From an uncultured Steroidobacter sp. (GTDB lineage: Bacteria > Pseudomonadota > Gammaproteobacteria > Steroidobacterales > Steroidobacteraceae), in NCBI RefSeq assembly GCF_937958065.1, contig NZ_CALFXI010000046.1, positions 12,338-76,337 on the forward strand: a stretch of DNA of 64,000 nt, read 5' to 3'. The translations under genes were made by a program, and so were the position numbers. Below the pieces are notes generated by a model that was not told where the DNA came from, searched no databases, and saw nothing but the letters and a program-made list of their open reading frames with translations. Every line of letters begins with the position of its first letter. The first letter of the stretch is position 1. Shown here one piece after another: positions 26,306 to 33,932 of this stretch.

Positions 26306-27556
26306 CTACTGAACCGATCGCAGGATGTGCGTGATTTCGTCGACATGCTCGAGGCGCAATCCCGGATGCAGGGGCAAGGTGATCGCACGCTGCGAAAATT
26401 GCTGGGTCAGTGCCAACGGCGTGGGGAAGCGATCACGAAACCCGCTGAATTCCAGGATGGAAGGGTAGTGCATGCTCGATTGTATGCCCGACTTGCGCAG
26501 CGCCTGCACGGCCTTGGCGCGCGTCTCGGCCGAATCCGCCACCGCGACCATCAAGTGGCCGGAGGAGTGCTCGACCTTATCGGCGAAGACCATGATCCAG
26601 CGCTCGGCACCTTGCAGCCCGTCGCGATAGCGCGCCAACAGTTCTCGTCGTCTCTGGTTTCCCCGCAGGAGCTTCGCGAGCTGCGCCCGACCAATCGCAG
26701 CGTGCAACTCGTCCAGCCGGTAATTGAAACCGGGGCGGGCGATATCGTAGCCGGCGCGTCCATGGTGACGCTCCCAGGACGAGCGCGTCATGCCATGACT
26801 GCGCAGCATTTCGATGCGCTCACAGAAGTCGTCGCGGTTCGTCACCAGCATGCCGCCTTCGCCGCACGCCAGGTTCTTGTTGGCGTAAAAAGAAAATGTG
26901 CCGAGATCGCCGATGCTGCCGGCCATCACGCCGTGCGGCTCGCGCCCCTGGGAATTGTGATAAGCGGCGCCCAGGGCGTGACACGAATCCTCGATCATCG
27001 CCAGGCCATGTCGCCTGCACAGCTCGACCAGCTCGCTCATGCGGGCGAGATTGCCGCCGTAGTGCATGGGAATGATGGCCTTGGTCCGGGGCGTGATCAG
27101 CCGTTCGACGTTAGCCGGATCGAGGGTGGGCTCCGCCAGGCTGCAGATATCGGCAAACACGGGCGTCGCGCCGGTCAGCAAGGTCATGTTGGCGGAAGCA
27201 ATGAAATTTATCGCGGGCTGGATCACCTCATCGCCTGGACCGATCCCGATCGCATGCATTGCCAGATGTAGAGCGGCGGTCGCGCTGGAGACCGCGTAGG
27301 CATGTCGCGCCGATTGCATTTCCGCGAATTCGCGCTCGAAAGCGGCGACTTCGGGGCCCATGGAAAGCCATCTGCTGGCGATGACGCGTTGCGCGGCATC
27401 TGCCTCCTCGACTCCGTAATCCAGTACGGATAAAGGAACGCGCCACTCTGCCAAGTTTCGGTACTCCTGCCCCCAGCGGGAATCCGGCGAGTGCCGGATG
27501 CTGTGTTGCAGAGTGTACCTTGTAGGATCCGGCTTAAGGAGCGCGGCGCCGGTCAA
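26306..27556 (-). CDS. DegT/DnrJ/EryC1/StrS sugar aminotransferase
   Basis: A 416-residue PLP enzyme of the sugar aminotransferase group, which converts keto sugars to amino sugars for glycan synthesis. The N-terminal WLSMGPEVAAFEREFAEMQS and AVSSATAALHLAMHAIGIGP are typical, as are IEDSCHALGA (PLP-phosphate side) and FSFYANKNLACGEGGMLVT, with the Schiff-base lysine in ANKNL. GFNYRLDELHAAIGRAQL follows. The apparent start is TTG at 27556, overlapping the upstream stop by four bases. No ATG lies before the conserved region, so a non-ATG start is needed. Confidence 0.9.
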   Translation of the reverse strand: MTGAALLKPDPTRYTLQHSIRHSPDSRWGQEYRNLAEWRVPLSVLDYGVEEADAAQRVIASRWLSMGPEVAAFEREFAEMQSARHAYAVSSATAALHLAMHAIGIGPGDEVIQPAINFIASANMTLLTGATPVFADICSLAEPTLDPANVERLITPRTKAIIPMHYGGNLARMSELVELCRRHGLAMIEDSCHALGAAYHNSQGREPHGVMAGSIGDLGTFSFYANKNLACGEGGMLVTNRDDFCERIEMLRSHGMTRSSWERHHGRAGYDIARPGFNYRLDELHAAIGRAQLAKLLRGNQRRRELLARYRDGLQGAERWIMVFADKVEHSSGHLMVAVADSAETRAKAVQALRKSGIQSSMHYPSILEFSGFRDRFPTPLALTQQFSQRAITLPLHPGLRLEHVDEITHILRSVQ

Positions 27557-27768
27557 GGCGAGCCGATTTCCGATTCCGGCAGATAGCTCGTGCTCGGGGG
27601 AGGCTCATCGGGCGGATTCGTGACCAGGCTGACGGTCGCCATGGCGCCCGCGATCAAAGCGAGCAGCAGCAATGCCCAGTGGCGCCAACGCCAGAGCCGT
27701 CGGGCCCATTCGCCCGAGGCAGACCAGGCGCTCCCATCCCGATGCAGCACTGCTCGACTGAAAGCCAT
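27553..27768 (-). CDS. Small single-pass membrane protein
   Basis: A 71-residue protein with one clear membrane helix (WALLLLALIAGAMATVSLV, about residues 31-49), a basic aromatic-rich segment before it (RRLWRWRHW) and a proline-rich tail. Its stop overlaps the TTG start of the aminotransferase gene, which suggests coupled translation. I do not recognise the family. The charge pattern puts the N-terminus in the cytoplasm and the tail in the periplasm. A role as a small accessory of the glycan enzymes is only a suggestion from the overlap. Confidence 0.6.
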   Translation of the reverse strand: MAFSRAVLHRDGSAWSASGEWARRLWRWRHWALLLLALIAGAMATVSLVTNPPDEPPPSTSYLPESEIGSP

Positions 27769-27911
27769 CGCTACCCCCGCGGCGCGCGTAACTACCGCCG
27801 CGGGTGCAATTGAGCACCTCTACAGTGGCAACTCCATAAGGGGAAGTTCCAGGCGCCGCAGCGATGAAACGCGCCATCGCCCTCGGAAGTTGCACGGCAC
27901 AACCGCGCAAC

Positions 27912-28907
27912 TTACTTGAATACGCCTCGTGGCAGCGCCGCCAGCAAGCGCAATGCGCCTTTGAATTTCCGCAGTCCCGAGCCTCGCGACTGGAAGGCTC
28001 CGCGATAGGTCCGCAGACCGGCCCGTACCTGGCCAGCTTTCGCCAAAGAAATCGCCGCGTCGATATGCGCTTTGATGAGACGTTCCTGATACGGCGTCAC
28101 GTCGCGCTCGCGAGTGACATGCGGTGCCAGTGCTTTCAATCCATTGAGCTCGTCGACTGGCGCCGCTCCCTGACCCGGCGTGCCATTGCTGCCCGGCTCG
28201 CGCACCAGGGCCAGCACTTCGTCGGTGAACACGACCATGCCTCGCATGAACGCCTGCAGCGCGAAGCTCGTGTCCGCGCCGGGTCCGAGGCTGGGCTCGA
28301 GCCGCAGGTTCTGGATCGCGTTTCGACGAAACATCATGACCTGCAGGTAGGCAGGAATGTCGCTGCAGCTCACCAGCGCACCGAACGCCCGCTCTTTCGG
28401 AATGCGGCCGTACGCATGCGGCGCGTCGCGCAGCAGGACCGGGCGCTTGATCTCGGGGTAATTCCTGAACTGCTCGCCGATCATCTTGCCGGTGACGTGA
28501 TCGACGTGCACGAAATTGCTGAAGGCGCAGGCGATCTCCGGGTCGGCGGCGAGATAGTCATGCATGCGTTCGACGAACGCGGGGCTCCAGCGGTCGGTGG
28601 GATATAGAAAAGTGATGAATTCGCCGCGCGCCGCGTCCAGACCGGCGTTGCAGGCGCTCGCCATGCCTTCGTGCGGCCGTTGGATGTACTGAATTCGCGC
28701 ATTCCTGAAACGGCCGACCACTTTGGCCGTGTCATCGGTCGAGCCGTCGTCGACCACGATGATCTGCTCGACCCGAACGGTCTGCGCGAGGATGGAATCG
28801 AGCGCCTCGCCGAGCAGCGTGCCGCAGTTGTAGCTGGGCACGATGACGGTGATCGAGGCGCGGGGGCGGGGAGCGGAAGTGGGTTCGGGCGTGGCCATGC
28901 CGCGCAT
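27912..28907 (-). CDS. Family 2 glycosyltransferase
   Basis: A 331-residue GT-A enzyme. It has the family signature at the N-terminus: SITVIVPSYNCGTLLGEALD, then IIVVDDGSTDDT and GLDAARGEFITFL, where a DxD-type metal site would normally follow; here the segment reads YPTDRWSP, with a single Asp. No membrane helices are present. It probably transfers a sugar from a nucleotide donor to a growing glycan, together with the family 4-like transferase nearby. It is separated by 143 bases from the small membrane gene and may form the head of the same transcript. Confidence 0.87.
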   Translation of the reverse strand: MRGMATPEPTSAPRPRASITVIVPSYNCGTLLGEALDSILAQTVRVEQIIVVDDGSTDDTAKVVGRFRNARIQYIQRPHEGMASACNAGLDAARGEFITFLYPTDRWSPAFVERMHDYLAADPEIACAFSNFVHVDHVTGKMIGEQFRNYPEIKRPVLLRDAPHAYGRIPKERAFGALVSCSDIPAYLQVMMFRRNAIQNLRLEPSLGPGADTSFALQAFMRGMVVFTDEVLALVREPGSNGTPGQGAAPVDELNGLKALAPHVTRERDVTPYQERLIKAHIDAAISLAKAGQVRAGLRTYRGAFQSRGSGLRKFKGALRLLAALPRGVFK

Positions 28908-28945
28908 TCTACCTGCGCGTCGATGGCAGCATCAGCTGTGACCCG

Positions 28946-30556
28946 TCAGAGAGAGGGCACGGCCGGGGCGAACGCGCTTTCCTGTCCTTCGACCGATGGC
29001 AAGAACTTCGGGGTGATGCGCGCTTTGGCCCGCTGCTCGAAGGCATAGCCTGCCGCGAGCAGCACATCCTCGGACCACGGTGCTCCGATGAAGGACATTC
29101 CCAGCGGCAGGCCTTTGTGCTCACCCATCGGCACGGTGAGGTGCGGGTAGCCAGCCACGGCGGGCAGGGAAGTGAAGGAGCCCGGCGAGCGAGTGCCATT
29201 GATGGAATCCACGCGCGGTGCCACGCCCGTGCTCGGCGCGACGATCAGATCGAGCTTGTGCTCGGCAAGCATTCTCAAGATCCCTTGCACGCCTGCGAGC
29301 CGTTTGCCGTCGGCGCGCGCGGTCATGTACTTCGCATCCGTCAGCGGCGGCATGCCGTTCGCTTTCTCGAAGATGTCCTGACCGAACAGCGCCAGCTCCG
29401 CCGGCGTCTTCTTGTTGAACTCGATCAGCTGCTCCAGCGAGCGCACCGGGAGCTTAGCCGGCGAGCCGGCGAGATACGCGTTCAGGTCGGCCTTGAACTC
29501 GGTGTGCAGGACCATGTCCTCGGCCGCGTCCACGCCGTCCAGCTGCGGCAGCTTGATCTCGATCAGCGTGGCGCCGCCTTCCTTCAGGTGATTCAACGCG
29601 CGCTCGTACACGGGCGTGACATAGCCATTTCTCCCCGGCTCGAAACGCAACACGCCGATTCGCTTGCCATTCAGGGCAGTGGGCACGAGGCCCTTGGTGT
29701 AATCGGACTTGGCGCAGCCGGCGGAAGGCGGATCGCACGCGGGGGCATCGCCGACCAGCGCGGCCAGCAGTAACGCGGCGTCTTTGACGTTGGTCGTCAT
29801 CGGGCCCGCCGTGTCCTGGCTGTGCGCGATTGGAATGATGTACTTGCCCGAGAGCAGGCCCAGGGTCGGCTTCAAGCCCACGATGCCGTTCATGGCCGAG
29901 GGGCAGATGATGGAACCGTCGGTTTCGGTTCCCACGGCAACCGGCGCGAGAGCCGCAGCGATCGCAGCGCCACTGCCAGCACTCGATCCGCAGGGCGTAC
30001 GATCGAGCACATACGGATTCTTGGTCAGGCCGCCGACCGCACTCCATCCGCTGGTCGAGTTGCGAGAGCGAAAGTTCGCCCACTCGCTCAGGTTGGTCTT
30101 GCCGAGGATCACGGCGCCGGCCGCACGCAAATTCGCGACGATCGGCGCATCGCGCTTGGTCAGATTGCCCATCAACGCCAGCGAACCGGCGGTCGTGGGC
30201 ATGGGATCGGCGGACTCGATGTTGTCCTTCAGGAGCACCGGGATCCCGTGCAACGGGCCGCGTGGACCCTTGGTCTGCAGTTCCTTGTCGAGCGCCCGCG
30301 CTTGCTTGAGGGCGTCGGGATTGATGGCAATGATGGAACGCAGTTGCGGACCATTGCGGTCGATGGCCTCGAACCGCCGCGTGAAAGCCTCCACCAGCTC
30401 GACCGACGTGGTCTTGCGCGAGTCCAGATCGCTGCGCAGCTCGCTCAACGTCCGAGTGTCGGGCTCATCCGCTGCGTGCACGGCGCCGGCGGCGATCGAC
30501 AGCGTGGCCAGCATGCCCATTGAACGACGCAGCGACGTCCCGAAGATCCCCTTCAT
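28946..30556 (-). CDS. Exported amidase-signature hydrolase
   Basis: A 536-residue amidase-signature enzyme that hydrolyses a C-N bond. The Ser-cisSer-Lys triad is visible: the lysine in VLLKDNIESADP, the middle serine in CGSSAGSGAAIAAALAPVAV and the nucleophilic serine in ETDGSIICPSA. An N-terminal signal (SMGMLATLSIAAGAVHAADE) implies export. The start at 30556 is preferred over upstream in-frame codons because it places the signal correctly. The long late insert with ACDPPSAGCAKSDYTKG and the signal peptide separate it from GatA; it resembles exported peptide or amide amidases of soil proteobacteria. Substrate unknown. Confidence 0.88.
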   Translation of the reverse strand: MKGIFGTSLRRSMGMLATLSIAAGAVHAADEPDTRTLSELRSDLDSRKTTSVELVEAFTRRFEAIDRNGPQLRSIIAINPDALKQARALDKELQTKGPRGPLHGIPVLLKDNIESADPMPTTAGSLALMGNLTKRDAPIVANLRAAGAVILGKTNLSEWANFRSRNSTSGWSAVGGLTKNPYVLDRTPCGSSAGSGAAIAAALAPVAVGTETDGSIICPSAMNGIVGLKPTLGLLSGKYIIPIAHSQDTAGPMTTNVKDAALLLAALVGDAPACDPPSAGCAKSDYTKGLVPTALNGKRIGVLRFEPGRNGYVTPVYERALNHLKEGGATLIEIKLPQLDGVDAAEDMVLHTEFKADLNAYLAGSPAKLPVRSLEQLIEFNKKTPAELALFGQDIFEKANGMPPLTDAKYMTARADGKRLAGVQGILRMLAEHKLDLIVAPSTGVAPRVDSINGTRSPGSFTSLPAVAGYPHLTVPMGEHKGLPLGMSFIGAPWSEDVLLAAGYAFEQRAKARITPKFLPSVEGQESAFAPAVPSL

Positions 30557-30939
30557 AGACAGCATTATTGGTTTCCACCCGCGCCAGATTGGCTTTGGCG
30601 GGAACATATATCCAACCTGCGGCCCAGCGACAAGGAGCAGGGGGTGTGGGTGGGGGACGCGGCTGTTTTGCGCATGGCCCGTTCAGCTTCGCGAGTCGCC
30701 CGAATCGGGCTAGTTCATCTTCGTGTCGTCATGCTGCGACTCGCGTCACATATTCGTCGGGGCAGTGGGTGCGCGACGTCACAGTTGTCGTTCCCCGGTG
30801 GCCGTGTCGACTCGAACGATTGTGACAACGTCGGTGTTTGCCCTGTACAGCAACCCGACACTAGCGCGACATAAGTGACCGCGACATAGTGCGTCCCGGC
30901 TCGAGCAGCGGGCGGTTGACGGTTTCAAGGGAGCACTCG
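30557..30939. other. 383-base divergent intergenic region
   Basis: Lies between the amidase and the PEP-CTERM gene. Short frames exist but none looks like a gene. GTCACAGTTGTC near 30778 and TTGTGACAAC near 30819 give a loose inverted pair, which could be a regulator site. No clear sigma-54 -24/-12 element of the kind used by some PEP-CTERM genes was found. A TTGACG occurs 24 bases before the PEP-CTERM start, too close to serve as its -35. Confidence 0.35.
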
Positions 30940-31632
30940 ATGAAGCGCATTGTCCTGGCAACGGTGTTGACGGCCGGTTTTGCTTGCACGGCTCACGCCG
31001 GACTGGTGTCGGTTGGATTCAACGATTTCGACGCTTCGCCCGACTTCTCTTATGCCAATTACGAGAACGCGGGTTATTCGATGGACCAGTGGCAGAAGTG
31101 CGACCGCTCGTACAACGGCTCGTCGGTCGCGATCTCGTCGGCCTCGCTCTGCACCTACGAGACCAACTATGCGAAGGACTATCCGGACGCGCTGCTCTCG
31201 GACCGCGCATTCAACGGTTCGGGACTGCTGACCGCTTACGGCCCCCTGCAGATCACGGCCGATGGCGAGTTCACGCTCAACAGCGTCGACCTGCTCAGCG
31301 GCCTGAACAATCACGGCATGTCGCTGCGCTTCGATGCTTATCTGAACGGCGTGCTCACCGCGACCTCCGATGTTTATTTTCCGGCGGCGGATCCGTCCAA
31401 TTACGCCGCGTGGGTGGGGGGCCAGAGCTGGTTGTTCGGCTTCGACGGCCTCGGCCTGGGCATCATGGATACGCTGATCATCTCCGGCATTCCCGGCATC
31501 CGGGGCGACGGCAAGTTCTTCCTCGACAACCTGGTGGTCGATGCCGCGAATGTTCCGGAGCCGGGCACGATGGCGTTGTTCGCCGTCGGCGGGCTGGGGC
31601 TGCTCGCGAGCCGCCGCCGCAAGCGCGCCTAA
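30940..31632 (+). CDS. PEP-CTERM sorting-domain protein
   Basis: A 230-residue secreted protein. The signal peptide is KRIVLATVLTAGFACTAHA. The body is rich in Ser, Asn, Asp and Tyr, with beta-sandwich-like segments such as TADGEFTLNSVDLL and MSLRFDAYLNGVLTATSDV, and two cysteines that could form a disulfide. The C-terminus is the canonical sorting signal: VPEPGTMALFAVGGLGLLAS followed by RRRKR. Such proteins are cut and anchored by an exosortase and are linked with extracellular polysaccharide. ATG at 30940 with AGGGAGCA upstream is the start. Its stop overlaps the stop of the convergent zwf gene by three bases. No exosortase lies in this window. Confidence 0.9.
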   Translation: MKRIVLATVLTAGFACTAHAGLVSVGFNDFDASPDFSYANYENAGYSMDQWQKCDRSYNGSSVAISSASLCTYETNYAKDYPDALLSDRAFNGSGLLTAYGPLQITADGEFTLNSVDLLSGLNNHGMSLRFDAYLNGVLTATSDVYFPAADPSNYAAWVGGQSWLFGFDGLGLGIMDTLIISGIPGIRGDGKFFLDNLVVDAANVPEPGTMALFAVGGLGLLASRRRKRA

Positions 31633-33092
31633 CTGCCCAATCTGTCCGGATCGCGCCAGGCGCGCTCGAAAGGCAACCGCCAGGCGCGCGGCGCGATCAA
31701 TTGGTGGATCGCATTCGGCCCCCACGATCCTTGCGGATAAGGCCGGATCGGCGGCGGATGCTCCAGCAGCGTCGTCGACAGCGCCCACAGCCGTTCGATA
31801 CCGTCGGCCGTGGTAAATAACGTGCGATCGCCGCGCATCGCATCCAGGATCAAACGTTCGTAAGCCTCCAGCACGTCGCCGATCAGGCCGGTGTCGCGCA
31901 TGGCAAATTGCAGGCTGAGCTTGTCGAGCCGCATGCCCGGGCCGGGCCGCTTGCCATAGAACGACAGCGACATCTTCGACTGATCCGCCAGGTCGAAGGT
32001 GAGATGATCGGGGCCGCGCTCGCCGATGCCCGAGCCGGCCGGAAACATGCTCTTGGGCGGCTCGCGAAACGCAATCGAAATGATGCGCTGGCCCTCGGCC
32101 ATGCGTTTGCCGGTGCGCAGATAGAACGGCACGCCGGCCCAGCGCCAGTTATCGATCACGCACTTCAGCGCGATGAACGTTTCGGTCTCGGACTGCGGAT
32201 CCACACCATCCTCGGAGCGATATCCCGCGTACTGGCCACGCACCACGTCGCCCGGCTGGATGGGCAGCATGCTGCGGAAGACTTTGTATTTCTCCTCGCT
32301 GATCGGGATCGGTTCGAGAGAAATCGGCGGCTCCATGGCCACGAACGCCAGAATCTGAAACAGGTGCGTGACGACCATGTCGCGGAACGCGCCGGTCGCC
32401 TCGTAAAACGCCGCGCGAGTCGCCAGGCCGATGCTTTCGGGCACGTCGATCTGGATGTGATCGATGAAGTTACGATTCCAGATGGGCTCGAACAGACCGT
32501 TGGCGAACCGGAACGCGAGAATGTTCTGGGCCGGCTCCTTGCCGAGGAAATGATCGATGCGAAAGATCTGATCTTCCTTGAACACCTGGTGCAGCTCCGT
32601 GTTCAGCTTCACGGCGCTCGCCAGATCCACGCCGAACGGCTTTTCCATGACGATGCGGGCACGCTCGACCAGGCCGGCCTCGCCCAGCATGCGCACGGCC
32701 GACAAAGCGGCATTCGGCGGCACACTCAGATAGTGCAGGCGCCGGCTCTCGCCTGTGAAGGTGGCCTCGGCACGCTCGACTGCGGCCTTCAGCGCTGCCG
32801 GCCCGGCGCTGATCGGCACATAGTCCAGATTGTTCGCAAAGTCCTGCCATACCGAATCGGCCATGGGCCGCGCCGAGAATTCCTTCAGGGCTTCATGCGC
32901 CAGCGCGCGGAAGCTGTCCCGGTCGAGTTCGTGGAGCGAGACGCCGATGATGCAGCAGCCGGGAATGAAGCCGGCATTGGTCAGATGAAACAGGCCGGGC
33001 AGCAGCTTGCGCCGGGCCAGGTCGCCGGTGGCGCCGAACAGCACCACCACCTGCGGAAAACGCGGGCCGACGCCAGGAGGAATCTTTGCCAT
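31629..33092 (-). CDS. zwf: Glucose-6-phosphate 1-dehydrogenase
   Basis: Oxidises glucose-6-phosphate to 6-phosphogluconolactone with NAD(P)+, the entry to the pentose phosphate and Entner-Doudoroff routes. The coenzyme motif FGATGDLARRKLLPGLF is near residue 18 and the active-site RIDHFLGKEPAQN near residue 180. The 487-residue length is normal. ATG at 33092 with GGACGAG upstream is chosen; the frame runs another 62 codons upstream without family similarity. Unusually, zwf stands alone here, with no pgl, edd, eda or hexR beside it. Its last codons overlap the end of the convergent PEP-CTERM gene. Confidence 0.96.
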   Translation of the reverse strand: MAKIPPGVGPRFPQVVVLFGATGDLARRKLLPGLFHLTNAGFIPGCCIIGVSLHELDRDSFRALAHEALKEFSARPMADSVWQDFANNLDYVPISAGPAALKAAVERAEATFTGESRRLHYLSVPPNAALSAVRMLGEAGLVERARIVMEKPFGVDLASAVKLNTELHQVFKEDQIFRIDHFLGKEPAQNILAFRFANGLFEPIWNRNFIDHIQIDVPESIGLATRAAFYEATGAFRDMVVTHLFQILAFVAMEPPISLEPIPISEEKYKVFRSMLPIQPGDVVRGQYAGYRSEDGVDPQSETETFIALKCVIDNWRWAGVPFYLRTGKRMAEGQRIISIAFREPPKSMFPAGSGIGERGPDHLTFDLADQSKMSLSFYGKRPGPGMRLDKLSLQFAMRDTGLIGDVLEAYERLILDAMRGDRTLFTTADGIERLWALSTTLLEHPPPIRPYPQGSWGPNAIHQLIAPRAWRLPFERAWRDPDRLGS

Positions 33093-33267
33093 CGAGCTCG
33101 TCCGAAGCAGTTGAACGAGCAGGATAGCGCAGCACCCGCAGCCTGCTGATCGCCGGATACCGCAGCTCCAGCGCAGACTTTTGTCGGCCAATTCGCTAGA
33201 TTGTTCGCATAACGAGCCCTTGCAGGGACGAGCAGGCGCCGACGCGCCGTAGGATGGGGGACAGAGC

Positions 33268-33732
33268 ATGTCGCACAATCGCGCCGCTTACGCCGTCTTG
33301 TGGGGTGGCCTCGTCGCCGGACTCATTGATATCACTTACGCGGTCGGCTTCTCGGCCACGCGCGGCGTGCCACCCATGCGCATTCTTCAATCGGTCGCCA
33401 GCGGACTGCTGGGTTCGCCTGCGTATCAGGGAGGTGCAGCCACGGCGACCCTGGGCCTGGCATTGCACTTCGTGCTGATGATGATCATCGCTGCGATCTA
33501 CTATCTCGCGAGCACCCGACTGCGTTTCCTCCTGACGCGGCCGGTCTGGTCGGGCGCGTTGTACGGATTTCTCGTTTACTGGGTGATGAATCTGGTCGTG
33601 CTGCCGCTCTCGGCGTTTCCGAGCGAGGTCAAGTTCGTGCCCTTCCTGGTCGTTACCAGTCTGATCGTGCATGCCTTCGGCATCGGCGTGCCGATCGCGA
33701 TCGCCAGTCGCAAGGCGCAGCTGGCGGGCTGA
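33268..33732 (+). CDS. Small four-helix membrane protein of unknown function
   Basis: A 154-residue protein with four hydrophobic segments, beginning AVLWGGLVAGLIDITYAVGF, then ATLGLALHFVLMMIIAAIYY, WSGALYGFLVYWVMNLVVLP and VPFLVVTSLIVHAFGIGVPI. The polar Asp in the first helix and the FPSEVK loop are features to compare with other small membrane families. It resembles YagU/DUF1440-type proteins in size and topology only. It is divergent from zwf with 175 bases between. A CTAGATTG motif, shared with two receptor genes, lies 65 bases upstream. Confidence 0.65.
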   Translation: MSHNRAAYAVLWGGLVAGLIDITYAVGFSATRGVPPMRILQSVASGLLGSPAYQGGAATATLGLALHFVLMMIIAAIYYLASTRLRFLLTRPVWSGALYGFLVYWVMNLVVLPLSAFPSEVKFVPFLVVTSLIVHAFGIGVPIAIASRKAQLAG

Positions 33733-33932
33733 ACCGCGCCCTGGGCGCCAGTTCCGATCGATTCGTTATCTATTAATACATTGTTACCGACGCGACCGGG
33801 CTGCGAACGGTGGATTGCGCCGTCGCCGGCCACGGTTCGTGCTCCGTCGCTGACTGTGTCACAACCGTTTCGTGACTGACCCGTTGACCGTGTCGGTCCT
33901 AGATTGCAGCTGCCCTCAGGGAGGGGCGCGGC

